Part shown: positions 9,879 to 17,736 of the stretch, piece after piece
Layout of the letters: each line of letters begins with the position of its first letter
Numbering within the stretch: the first letter of the stretch is position 1
Assembly (NCBI GenBank): GCA_937925605.1
Contig: CALALV010000107.1
Location: 22,727-86,726, forward strand
Origin: an uncultured Woeseia sp.
Lineage (GTDB): Bacteria > Pseudomonadota > Gammaproteobacteria > Steroidobacterales > Woeseiaceae
DNA: 64,000 nucleotides
Direction: 5' to 3'
Notes under the pieces: model-generated
Databases searched by the model: none
What the model was told of the DNA's origin: nothing
What the model saw: the letters and a program-made list of their open reading frames with translations, nothing else
Translations under genes and position numbers: made by a program

Positions 9879-11381
9879 GGGTTCCCTGAGCGCCGCCAGC
9901 TGCTCGACGTGCGGCCGGAAATTGAGGGCGCAGCGACTCACGAAATCGCCGATCGCTGCCAGGTCGTAGCGTGACTCCCCGTCGCGCGGCGGCCGGTAGC
10001 CGCCGTCCGGGAACACGCCGTAGCCGGCCAGCAGGCAGTGCCAGGAGATCGTGTTGTAGTAGCGCGAGATGTCCTGCTCTTGCACCTCGACCGTCAGGTC
10101 CTCGCGGTTCAGCCAGGTCTGCAAGATGCCGCGCAGCGAATCGGACAGGTTCTCGTTCGCGGCGTTGTCGCGCCAGTAGTCGGTATCATTGCGCGAGTTC
10201 GCGCGGTAGTGGCAGACGATGTAATTGCGCACGCCCTCGAAGCGCGCGCGCACGGCTTCGTTGAATGCCGCCTGGCCGTCATTCGTGAAGCCGCCCTGCT
10301 CGTAGTGGCGGATGAAGCCCTCGACCGTCTCCTGCACGATATGCAGCGCCGTAGCCTCGAGCGGCTCGATGAAGCCCTGCGCGAGCCCGACCGCGACGCA
10401 GTTCCGGTCCCAGTGGCGCGCGACCTGGCCGACCTTCATGCGCAGGTGACGAGCCTCGACGTCCGCATCCAGCAGCCCGAGCTTGCCGCGCAGCTCGGTC
10501 TCTGCCTCGTCCGCGCTGCAATAGCGCGAGCTGTAGACGTAACCGTTGCCGATGCGGTTCGTCAGCGGGATGTCCCAGGCCCAGCCGTGTTTCAGCGCGG
10601 TCGACACGGTCTGGCAGGCAGGCCGCTCGCCCTGCGGCGTCGGCATGACCACCGCGGCGTCGTTGAACAGGTTGTCCGCGAAGCTCTCGAACGGCACGCC
10701 GAGCGTCTGCTGCAGCAGCAGGCCACGGAAACCCGTGCTGTCGATGAAGAAGTCCGCCGCCTCCGTGCCGCCGCCCTCCAGCCTGAGCTCGCGGATGTCG
10801 CCGTTCCCTGCCTGCACGACTTCCTCGACCTTCGCCTCGATGTGCCGGACGCCGCGGCCGACCGCGACCTCGCGCAGGTAGCGGCCGAGCAGCTGCGAAT
10901 CGAAGTGATAGCCGTACAGGACAGGGAACGGGAAATTGTGATCGGGCAACGGTCCGCGGCGCTCGGCGGCGAGCCGCGCCGGCACGAAGTAGGGGTCCGG
11001 GTGCGCCGGCACGTCGACGCCCTGGCGGCGCAGGTAGCAGTGGTAGACGAAAGCCGGGTAGTTCTGCGTGTCGGTCTGCGCCGGGAAGGGGTGGAAGTAG
11101 CTGTCGCAGCCCGGCTTGCCCGACCAGCCGTGGAAGGAGATCCCGACCTTGTAGGTGGCGTTGCAGCGCGGCATCCAGTCGCGCTCCTCGACGCCGATCG
11201 AATCGAAGAAGGCCTTGAGCTGCGGCGTCGAGCCCTCGCCGACGCCGATGATGCCGATGTCGGGCGACTCGATCAGCGCGATGGAGATGTCGCGATCGGC
11301 CCAGCGCGCGGCCATCAGGTTCGCGGCCATCCAGCCGGCCGTGCCGCCGCCGACGATCAGGATGCGTCGGGGTTTCGTCAT
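9867..11381 (-). CDS. Flavin-dependent tryptophan-halogenase-family protein 2
   Basis: A 504-residue paralogue of the convergent neighbour. Motifs seen are GGGTAGW (11-17), a lysine at 78 in 'ATYKVGISFHGW', WAWDIP (267-272, WxWxIP) and 'EPLEA' (339-343). In the last, alanine replaces the serine next to the catalytic glutamate in PrnA, a possible hint of altered halide or flavin handling (inference). The two proteins are clearly divergent, so this is not a recent duplication. Its promoter carries the same motif as the TonB receptor promoter. The expected transcript start is only a few bases before the ATG, so the mRNA may be nearly leaderless. Confidence 0.9.
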   Translation of the reverse strand: MTKPRRILIVGGGTAGWMAANLMAARWADRDISIALIESPDIGIIGVGEGSTPQLKAFFDSIGVEERDWMPRCNATYKVGISFHGWSGKPGCDSYFHPFPAQTDTQNYPAFVYHCYLRRQGVDVPAHPDPYFVPARLAAERRGPLPDHNFPFPVLYGYHFDSQLLGRYLREVAVGRGVRHIEAKVEEVVQAGNGDIRELRLEGGGTEAADFFIDSTGFRGLLLQQTLGVPFESFADNLFNDAAVVMPTPQGERPACQTVSTALKHGWAWDIPLTNRIGNGYVYSSRYCSADEAETELRGKLGLLDADVEARHLRMKVGQVARHWDRNCVAVGLAQGFIEPLEATALHIVQETVEGFIRHYEQGGFTNDGQAAFNEAVRARFEGVRNYIVCHYRANSRNDTDYWRDNAANENLSDSLRGILQTWLNREDLTVEVQEQDISRYYNTISWHCLLAGYGVFPDGGYRPPRDGESRYDLAAIGDFVSRCALNFRPHVEQLAALREPSAA

Positions 11382-11389
11382 GGCGAGCC

Positions 11390-11436
11390 AGTATCCGGAG
11401 CCCCCGCACGGCGCGCAAGCGCGTACAAACGTATGC
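11390..11436 (-). promoter_or_regulatory. Promoter with the shared 15-bp motif before halogenase 2
   Basis: Read on the minus strand: GCATACGTTTGTACG (11436-11422), a 3-base gap, TTGCGC (11418-11413), 17 bases, GATACT (11395-11390), then 8 bases to the ATG. The motif differs at two of 15 positions from the one at 5378-5392, and its distance to the -35 equals that in front of the TonB receptor. Confidence 0.6.
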
Positions 11437-11438
11437 CG

Positions 11439-13619
11439 TCAGCCGAGCAGCGCCGCGCGCTTCTCGTTGACCAGCTTGAGCAGTTCGGCGGCCGCCTCGG
11501 CGTCGCAGAGGGCGCGGTGGTGCGAGCGCAGCGGGATGTCGAAGGCACGGCACAGCGCGGCCAGGCTGTAGGATCGGTGGCCGGGATACAGCTTGCGCAT
11601 GGACGCGCAGGTGCAGAGCTTGGCGTGCCTGAACGGCCGGCCGAGGCGACGAAACTCGCGGCTGATGAAGCCGTAGTCGAACTCGACGTTGTGCGCGACG
11701 AAGATCGCATCGCCCATGAAGGCCGCGAAGTCGTCGGCGACGTCGGCGAAGCCGGGCGCGTCGCGCACCATCGCTTCCGTGATGCCGGTGATGCGCGTGA
11801 TACCGGGCGGGATCGTGCGCTGCGGATTGACCAGGGTCTCGAAGCGGTCCACGATCTCGCCGCCCTGTACCCGCACCGCGCCGATCTCGGTGACCCGGTG
11901 ATGCTCGCCGCGACCGCCCGTGGTCTCGACGTCGACCACGACGTAGGCCTGCGCCGGGTCGAGCACCCAGCGCACGCGCACGACGTCGGCCCGGAAACCT
12001 GCCTCGCGCAGCTGTCGCAGGCGCAGCAACTGGTTGCGGCGCAGCTGGTCGCCCTCGGTCTTTATCTCGACGAAGCGTACGCCGGCCTCGTCGATGACCA
12101 GCAGGTCCGGGTACCCGTAGCGCGACCCGGCATAGTCGTGGCAGAAGCGTTCCAGCATGGCCCGCAGGCCCGCGGCCGGCGCCTGCTCGACGAACGCGAA
12201 CAGCGTGTCGAGCAGGTCACGTCGCCAGCGGAACACGCCGTTCGGCGTTCCGTAGTGGCGCGTGCCGGCCTTCAGCAGCGCTCGCTTCAGCGCGGCCTTG
12301 TCGTCGACGAGGCAGAGCCGCTCCTCGATCGCGGACGCTGAGCGCGTGGCGAAGCTGCCGTCGGCGAGCGGACCGGGCAGGAACTCGAACGGCGAGTGCA
12401 GGCCGGCGTCCGGGCCCTCGAACAGCGCGTCCCAGAACAGCAGGCCGAACAGCGTGCGCCACAGCCGGTTCTCGCTGCGGAAGGCCTGCTGGCCGCGGGC
12501 CCGGAACCACTCGAGCGCAGCCCGCTCCGGCGTCGCGCACTGCGACTCGTCGAGGTCGATAGTCTCGCCTGCGCGCAGTGCGTCGGTCTGTTTCGACGTG
12601 CGCTTCTTTTCGAACTTGCGCTGGTACAGGTCGCGCGCGATGAGCCATTCCTCGTCGCTGCGCGGTTCGGCGAGGCGCGCTTCGAGCAGCGCCCCTGCCT
12701 CGTCGCGGCGGCCCGCGGCCAGCAGCAGCCGGACCTCGCGCTCACCGCACTCGGCGGACTCGCCGCGCGCGTACACGGCGAGCGCGCGCTCCGGCCAGCC
12801 GGCCTTCTCCGCCGCGCGGCCGAGGCGGTACGCGTAGCGGTCGCGCTCGGCGGCGCTGCCCGGGAAGTTCGTTTCTGGCCAGCGCGGGCACTCGTCGACC
12901 AGCGCCGCGAGCGCCGGCGCCGTCGCCCGTTGCAGGTCGTGCGCGCGGCCGGCGAAATAGAACTGCTCCAGCGCCTCTTCGCGCTCGGCGAAGCGCGGCT
13001 CGTAGCGCTCGCGTACGCCGTTCGTCCGCACCAGGCCGAGATCGCGCATCGTGAATTGCGCGAGCCCGTCCTGCACGCGCCCGAAGTACAGGAACAGCAG
13101 GTAGCGCACCTCCGCGACGCGCCGCTGCACGCACAGCCTTGCCGCCGGCACCCCGGCGAGGAAAGCTTCCGGATCCGCGTGCTCGAGTGCGAATTCGACC
13201 AGCTCGCTTTTCTTCAGCGAGCGGCCGAGCCCGGCGAAGGAAGGCTTCAGCGCGGCGTACAGCTCGGCGCGGGTCAGGAAGCCGAGCAGGTCGGCGAAGT
13301 GCACGGCCTGCGGGCGACCGGCGAAGTCCTGCTCGCGCAGCACGGCGACGAGTTCCGCGACGTTGCCGAGCTCCGGGTAGCGCAGGCGGCTGACGGCGAA
13401 CACGCGGCCCTTGCGGTTCACGAGCCGCACGTACAGGCACTGGGCCGGCCCGGGCAGCGCGCGGAAGTCCTCGACCAGGCGCGCGTGTTCGTCGGCCAGC
13501 ACGTGTGCGTAGTGCGATTCGACGAACCCGAGCAGTTCGAGGAAATGCTCGTGATAGTAAAAGGTAGCGAGCGGCCGCTGCTGCCGCACCGGTACCCAGT
13601 GTGTCTGGTCGTAGTCCAA
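11439..13619 (-). CDS. FAN1-like VRR-NUC nuclease fused to a DnaQ-like 3'-5' exonuclease
   Basis: A 726-residue two-enzyme fusion. The N-terminal about 500 residues match the FAN1 helical region ('FYYHEHFLELLGFVE', 'QCLYVRLVNRKGRVF'), ending in a VRR-NUC PD-(D/E)xK nuclease with Pro504-Asp505, Glu518 and Lys520 ('YPDLLVID', 'FVEIK'). From about 560 a DEDDh exonuclease follows: Asp563 and Glu565 in 'VVVDVETTG', Asp648 in 'HNVEFD', His701 and Asp706 in 'HRALCDAEA'. FAN1 enzymes act on flaps and interstrand crosslinks, and DnaQ-like domains digest 3' ends, so a repair role is inferred. It starts with TTG; no better start was found and the ribosome-binding site is weak. Confidence 0.85.
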   Translation of the reverse strand: MDYDQTHWVPVRQQRPLATFYYHEHFLELLGFVESHYAHVLADEHARLVEDFRALPGPAQCLYVRLVNRKGRVFAVSRLRYPELGNVAELVAVLREQDFAGRPQAVHFADLLGFLTRAELYAALKPSFAGLGRSLKKSELVEFALEHADPEAFLAGVPAARLCVQRRVAEVRYLLFLYFGRVQDGLAQFTMRDLGLVRTNGVRERYEPRFAEREEALEQFYFAGRAHDLQRATAPALAALVDECPRWPETNFPGSAAERDRYAYRLGRAAEKAGWPERALAVYARGESAECGEREVRLLLAAGRRDEAGALLEARLAEPRSDEEWLIARDLYQRKFEKKRTSKQTDALRAGETIDLDESQCATPERAALEWFRARGQQAFRSENRLWRTLFGLLFWDALFEGPDAGLHSPFEFLPGPLADGSFATRSASAIEERLCLVDDKAALKRALLKAGTRHYGTPNGVFRWRRDLLDTLFAFVEQAPAAGLRAMLERFCHDYAGSRYGYPDLLVIDEAGVRFVEIKTEGDQLRRNQLLRLRQLREAGFRADVVRVRWVLDPAQAYVVVDVETTGGRGEHHRVTEIGAVRVQGGEIVDRFETLVNPQRTIPPGITRITGITEAMVRDAPGFADVADDFAAFMGDAIFVAHNVEFDYGFISREFRRLGRPFRHAKLCTCASMRKLYPGHRSYSLAALCRAFDIPLRSHHRALCDAEAAAELLKLVNEKRAALLG

Positions 13620-13701
13620 GGCTTGCCCGCGCGTCGGAGGCCGCGACGGCGCGACCGGCGGTCAATGTAGCAAAGCTGCCCGCAGTCCGCGAAAACGGCG
13701 C

Positions 13702-14415
13702 TCAGCGGGGCCCGCCGTCGCGCGCCAGGATCGCGTCCGCGGCAAGTTCCGCCCACTGCGCGTAGACGCCGGGCCCGGGATGGAACCCGTCCGTCGCCAT
13801 CAGGCCGACGTCGCCGGTAAAACGCAGGTCGAGGAAGTCGACGCCGTCGGCCGCGGCGGCGGCCCGGGCGAGCGCGGCGTCGTAGCGCGTCGCGCGCGCG
13901 CCGAGGTACCAGCGCAGCGGCTGCGGCAGCGCGGGGAACGCGTGCACCGGCGGCAGGCCGCTCGCGATGACCTGGCGCACGCCGAAACGCGACTTCAGTA
14001 CGGACCACAGCATGGCCTGCAGGGATAGCCAGCGCGACACGTCGGCAATGCGGACGAGATCGTTGACGCCGAGGGAGAGGACGGCGACGTCGAAGTGCTC
14101 GGCCGGCAGCGTTTGCAAGCGCTGGATCGTCGCGGCCGTGGTCGCGCCGGTCTTCGCCTCGAGCGCGAAATGCACCTCGCGGGCCGCGGCCAGGCGCCCG
14201 ACCAGGCAGCCGAGCAGCGCCTCGTCCTGGCTTGCCGCGCCGACGCCCGCCGCCGCGGAGTCGCCGGCGACCAGCAGCCGGAGCGGTGCACCGCTGCCGC
14301 GCCGGCCGCGCCGTGCACCCGGCGGCTCGGCGAGCTTCGGCGTGCGCCAGCGCGTCCACAGGCCCTGCGGCAGCAGGACCGGCGCCAGGGCGGCTGTCAG
14401 CAGTGCGTCGCGCAT
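13702..14415 (-). CDS. SGNH/GDSL hydrolase family protein
   Basis: A 237-residue esterase/lipase-like protein. The SGNH blocks are visible: 'LLVAGDSAAAGVGA' (nucleophile Ser in GDS), 'VLSLGVNDL' (block III with Asn) and 'DGFHPGPGVY' (block V, Asp and His of the catalytic triad). Similar proteins are annotated as lipolytic or acyl hydrolases; the substrate is unknown. A short hydrophobic N-terminus 'LLTAALAPVLLPQGLW' could be a membrane anchor or signal. ATG 14415 was taken; a TTG five codons upstream is possible. Confidence 0.85.
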   Translation of the reverse strand: MRDALLTAALAPVLLPQGLWTRWRTPKLAEPPGARRGRRGSGAPLRLLVAGDSAAAGVGAASQDEALLGCLVGRLAAAREVHFALEAKTGATTAATIQRLQTLPAEHFDVAVLSLGVNDLVRIADVSRWLSLQAMLWSVLKSRFGVRQVIASGLPPVHAFPALPQPLRWYLGARATRYDAALARAAAAADGVDFLDLRFTGDVGLMATDGFHPGPGVYAQWAELAADAILARDGGPR

Positions 14416-14491
14416 GGACGTCTCGCGCAAACGAGGAGCGTCAATAATAAGGTGCCGCGGCCGCGGCAGGTGTATCAGCGTGTATCGCTGC

Positions 14492-14773
14492 TCAGTCGTC
14501 GCCGGGCTTGACGGAAAAGGACGCGGTGCCGTCGTCGGAGCGCAGGTCGGTTACCTTGCCGTCGTCGTCGAACTCGATCTCCAGCGAGCCGATCAGCACG
14601 ACGTTGCCGTTCCTGACCGGCGTGGACTCGAGCTTGCCGGCCACGAAGTCGACGATCTCGTCGCGGCCCTTGCGGCCGGACATCTCGCCCACGCCCGCAT
14701 AAATCTCGTTCATGAGCTCCGAGCGGCGGCGCATGGCCTCGAGCCATTTCTTCTGCTGGTTCGGATCAGGCAT
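14492..14773 (-). CDS. Uncharacterised small acidic protein
   Basis: A 93-residue protein starting MPDPNQQKKWLEAMRRRSEL. It has an N-terminal charged helix and a C-terminal strand-rich part 'NVVLIGSLEIEFDDDGKVTDLRSDDG'. No catalytic motif, signal peptide or membrane segment is seen and no family is recognised. The start follows GGGAGTGGGAAGCA. Codon use and a clean ribosome-binding site support a real gene. It lies between the SGNH hydrolase and an unknown membrane protein on the same strand. Confidence 0.6.
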   Translation of the reverse strand: MPDPNQQKKWLEAMRRRSELMNEIYAGVGEMSGRKGRDEIVDFVAGKLESTPVRNGNVVLIGSLEIEFDDDGKVTDLRSDDGTASFSVKPGDD

Positions 14774-14832
14774 TGCTTCCCACTCCCTGCGCTCGCCGAC
14801 GCCGTAACGTCCTGCATTATCACAGATTCCGG

Positions 14833-15273
14833 TCAGTTCACACCAGTGATGGCGGCGGCTGTTGCCCGTGCGGGCGCGTGCAGCGCGTAGAACAGGAAGC
14901 CCGCGAACAGCAGCGTCAGCACCCCGAACAGTCGATTCAGCGCTTCGATGCGCCGCGCGGCCCGGGCCGCGAAGGCCGCGTGCAGCGACGGCGGCGACAG
15001 CGCGAGCGCGACGCCGACGAGAACCAGCAGCGCGCCGAAGCCGCTCAGCAGCAACGGCGCGGCCGAGGCAGCGGCCGCGATCCAGATCGCCGCGCCGAAG
15101 CCGGCGCAGACCAGGATCTCGACCGGGTGCATCCAGCGCCAGCGCGTGTAGCGGACCACCGCGTCGGTCCAGCCGCGCGGGCGCGCGAGCATGTAGACGC
15201 CCACGGCGACGAGGCCGGTGGCGTACAGGCTCGCGACGCCGGTCGCGAGCAGTGTGGTGGTGCTGCTGTGCAT
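14833..15273 (-). CDS. Uncharacterised four-helix membrane protein
   Basis: A 146-residue protein with four hydrophobic segments, roughly residues 8-30, 50-66, 72-92 and 115-133. Short charged loops such as 'RPRGWTDAVVRYTRWRWMHP' separate them. No known motif is recognised, so only an inner-membrane location is proposed. It is downstream of the nitroreductase-like gene on the same strand, 61 bases away. Confidence 0.6.
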   Translation of the reverse strand: MHSSTTTLLATGVASLYATGLVAVGVYMLARPRGWTDAVVRYTRWRWMHPVEILVCAGFGAAIWIAAAASAAPLLLSGFGALLVLVGVALALSPPSLHAAFAARAARRIEALNRLFGVLTLLFAGFLFYALHAPARATAAAITGVN

Positions 15274-15334
15274 CCGGGCATGCTCCGCGGTCGTGCGGCC
15301 GGGCGGCCATGACCTGGCGGACTATAACGCGTGC

Positions 15335-16348
15335 TCAGGAATCGTCGACGATGACCTCGCCGAGCGGGCGGCGCGCGCTGGCGCGGACGCGCGGCCCGAA
15401 GCCGGCGCGCAGCAGGAGCTGCGGCCAGCCGTCGGTGCCGAGCACGTCGGCGAGCTGCGAACGCAGTTCAGGCTCCTCGACCGGCTGGTTGAGGAAGCCG
15501 GCGGACACGCCGGCCGCCGCGAGCGTGAGCAGGACCCCGGACAGCGCGCGCCCCGTCGCCAGCCAGTCGGCGGGTTCGTCGTGCCGCGAGACCAGCGCCG
15601 CGAGCACTGGCGACGCGTGCAGGACCTTTTCGACGTCGACCTGCGCCACCCCGGCGCCGAGATCCAGGTGGCGAACGAGCAGGGCGCCGAGTACCGACAG
15701 GCGGTCCGGAACGCCGAAGCCGCGGCCGGAGAGGCCGTCGCCGGTCGCCGCGCGGCGCGAGTGAATCCAGGCCGCCAGTTCGTCGCGAAAACGCGGATCC
15801 TCGAACTGCAGGCGGTCGCCCTCGGCGACGAGTTCGGCCAGCGCTTCGCGCTCGCTTTCGGCGACGACCTGCAGCATTTCGATCCCGTGTTGCGCGGCGT
15901 AGCGCGAAGCGGCGGCGCAGAGGCGGGCCGGCACCGGTCGATCGGCGAAGCGGGCGCGGCTGGTATGTCGCAGCGACATCGCGTCGAACATCGACGCGTC
16001 GGCAGCCCGGGCGCGCTGCGCGCCGCTGATGCGCAACACGGCCAGCAGGTCGGGGTCGCTTCCGGGCAGCGCGCTGACGTCGGTTGCGAGGCCGAAATGC
16101 CGCGCGGCGATGACCAGGTGCTCGAGTGCCGCGCCGCAGGAAATCGTCAGTTCCCGGTCCCGCGGGTCGACGACCGGCAGCGCTCGCGAGCGGTCCGCGC
16201 GCAGTTCCAGCCGGTCATTGCCGATTACGAATTTCCACGGCTGCGTGTTGTGCCCGGACGGCGCCTGTACCGCGTAGCGCACGAGGAAACGCAGGCGCTC
16301 GCGCACGCTGCCCGCGGCCGGGAACGGTTCGCGATCCGCCGGTTTCAT
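15335..16348 (-). CDS. Acg-type nitroreductase-like flavoprotein
   Basis: A 337-residue protein of the Acg (nitroreductase-related) family. The start 'RERLRFLVRYAVQAPSGHNTQPWKFVI' is the FMN-binding N-terminus shared by nitroreductases, and 'CGAALEHLVIAARHFGL', 'LRHTSRARFADRPVP' and 'PQLLLRAGFGP' are typical of the two-lobed Acg group. Acg proteins bind FMN but often lack reductase activity and may sequester flavin in dormancy (known for mycobacteria). ATG 16348 was preferred for spacing from GGGGCAGG; a GTG lies three codons upstream. It is divergent from the hydrogenase operon. Confidence 0.82.
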   Translation of the reverse strand: MKPADREPFPAAGSVRERLRFLVRYAVQAPSGHNTQPWKFVIGNDRLELRADRSRALPVVDPRDRELTISCGAALEHLVIAARHFGLATDVSALPGSDPDLLAVLRISGAQRARAADASMFDAMSLRHTSRARFADRPVPARLCAAASRYAAQHGIEMLQVVAESEREALAELVAEGDRLQFEDPRFRDELAAWIHSRRAATGDGLSGRGFGVPDRLSVLGALLVRHLDLGAGVAQVDVEKVLHASPVLAALVSRHDEPADWLATGRALSGVLLTLAAAGVSAGFLNQPVEEPELRSQLADVLGTDGWPQLLLRAGFGPRVRASARRPLGEVIVDDS

Positions 16349-16650
16349 TGCCGCCACGGCCTGCCCCAGTCAAACCCAGGCGGGCAGCATGACAGCCCGT
16401 CGGGGAACGGTGCCATCCGCAGTTTCCGCGACGCGCGGCGTGCGGCCGGCGCCGTGCCGCCGGGCACGCGCGAGCGTGGCGGGCGCCCGTCCTGCATACG
16501 TAGGAACCACGATGGCGACCTCGCAAGGGGGCGGCGCATCATGCCAATACGCACCGGTGTCTGCGACGAGCGGCCGCGCGTGCGAGGAAGCGAACGACGC
16601 CAGGGAAGTCAGCTCCATCACTCGGTCCGATCAGCAATGCGAGGATACGG
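16349..16650. other. Divergent intergenic region before the hydrogenase operon
   Basis: About 300 bases between the Acg-like gene and hupS with no plausible gene. It must contain the hup promoter. No good sigma54 -24/-12 element was found; TGGC and GCA pairs exist but at wrong spacing. A short dyad GTGCC-GCCG-GGCAC and a partial match to the receptor/halogenase motif (GCATACGTAGGAACC, 16494-16508, 11 of 15) are present, but neither is convincing. Confidence 0.4.
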
Positions 16651-17736
16651 ATGGCAGACACCGAAACTTTCTACGACGTCATGCGCAAGCATGGCATCAC
16701 GCGCCGGAGCTTCCTGAAGTTCTGCAGCCTGACGGCCGCGGGACTCGGGCTCGGCCCGGAATTCGCCGGCAGGATCGTCCACGCACTCGAGACCAAGCCA
16801 CGCACGCCGGTCATCTGGCTGCACGGCCTCGAGTGCACCTGCTGCACCGAATCCTTCATACGCTCGGGCAACCCGCTGGCCGGCGACGTCGTCCTCTCGA
16901 TGATCTCGCTCGACTACGACGACACGCTGATGGCGGCCGCCGGCCACCAGGCCGAGGAGCTGCTCGAGCAGACCATCGAGAAATACGACGGCCGCTACAT
17001 ACTGGCCTGCGAAGGCAATCCGCCGCTGAACGAGGATGGCATGTACTGCATCCAGGCCGGCAAGCCCTACGTCGAGAAGCTGCGGCACATGGCGGACCAC
17101 TGCAAGGCGATCATCGCCTGGGGCTCCTGCGCCTCCTGGGGCTGCGTGCAGGCGGCCCGGCCGAACCCGACGCGCGCGACGCCGATCCACAAGGTCATTA
17201 CCGACAAGCCGGTCGTCAAGGTGCCGGGCTGCCCGCCGATCGCCGAGGTCATGACCGGCGTCATCACCTACATGATCGCCTTCGACGAACTGCCGGAGCT
17301 GGATCGCCAGGGCCGGCCGAAGATGTTCTACAGCCAGCGCCTGCACGACAAGTGCTACCGGCGGCCGCACTTCGACGCGGGCCAGTTCGTCGAGCGCTTC
17401 GACGACGAGGGCGCGCGCAAGGGCTACTGCCTGTACAAGGTCGGCTGCAAGGGCCCGACGACTTACAACGCCTGCTCGACGCTCGAGTGGAACGGCGGCC
17501 TGTCGTGGCCGGTCAAGTCCGGGCACGGCTGCCTGGGCTGCGCCGAGGACAACTTCTGGGACAAGGGCTCGTTCTACAGCGCCGTGACCAACTTCGGCGT
17601 CATGGGCGGCGCGGAAGCCACGGCCGACCGGGTGGGCGGGGTCATAGCCGGCGCCGCGGCGATAGGCGTCGCCGCGCACGCCGCCGTGTCGGCCGTGAAA
17701 CACCTGTCGCGCGACAAGTCCGGGGAAGCGCCATGA
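16651..17736 (+). CDS. hupS: Oxygen-tolerant [NiFe] hydrogenase small subunit
   Basis: A 361-residue periplasm-facing subunit carrying three Fe-S clusters. The Tat signal 'RRSFLKF' (18-24) and a C-terminal membrane anchor ('GVIAGAAAIGVAAHAAVSAV') are clear. The proximal-cluster region reads ECTCCTES (61-68), so the extra Cys64 replaces the usual glycine, and 'GSCASWGC' supplies the second extra cysteine (Cys165). These six cysteines define the [4Fe-3S] cluster of oxygen-tolerant group 1d enzymes. It heads the hup operon, overlapping hupL by 4 bases. GAGGATACGG precedes the ATG. Confidence 0.97.
   Translation: MADTETFYDVMRKHGITRRSFLKFCSLTAAGLGLGPEFAGRIVHALETKPRTPVIWLHGLECTCCTESFIRSGNPLAGDVVLSMISLDYDDTLMAAAGHQAEELLEQTIEKYDGRYILACEGNPPLNEDGMYCIQAGKPYVEKLRHMADHCKAIIAWGSCASWGCVQAARPNPTRATPIHKVITDKPVVKVPGCPPIAEVMTGVITYMIAFDELPELDRQGRPKMFYSQRLHDKCYRRPHFDAGQFVERFDDEGARKGYCLYKVGCKGPTTYNACSTLEWNGGLSWPVKSGHGCLGCAEDNFWDKGSFYSAVTNFGVMGGAEATADRVGGVIAGAAAIGVAAHAAVSAVKHLSRDKSGEAP

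Noticed and set aside
16494..16508. Fourth copy of the receptor/halogenase promoter motif
   Set aside because: Only 11 of 15 positions match, and it is not followed by a -35 and -10 with the shared spacing.
16349..16650. Sigma54 promoter before hupS
   Set aside because: TGGC and GCA elements occur but none has the required -24/-12 spacing.
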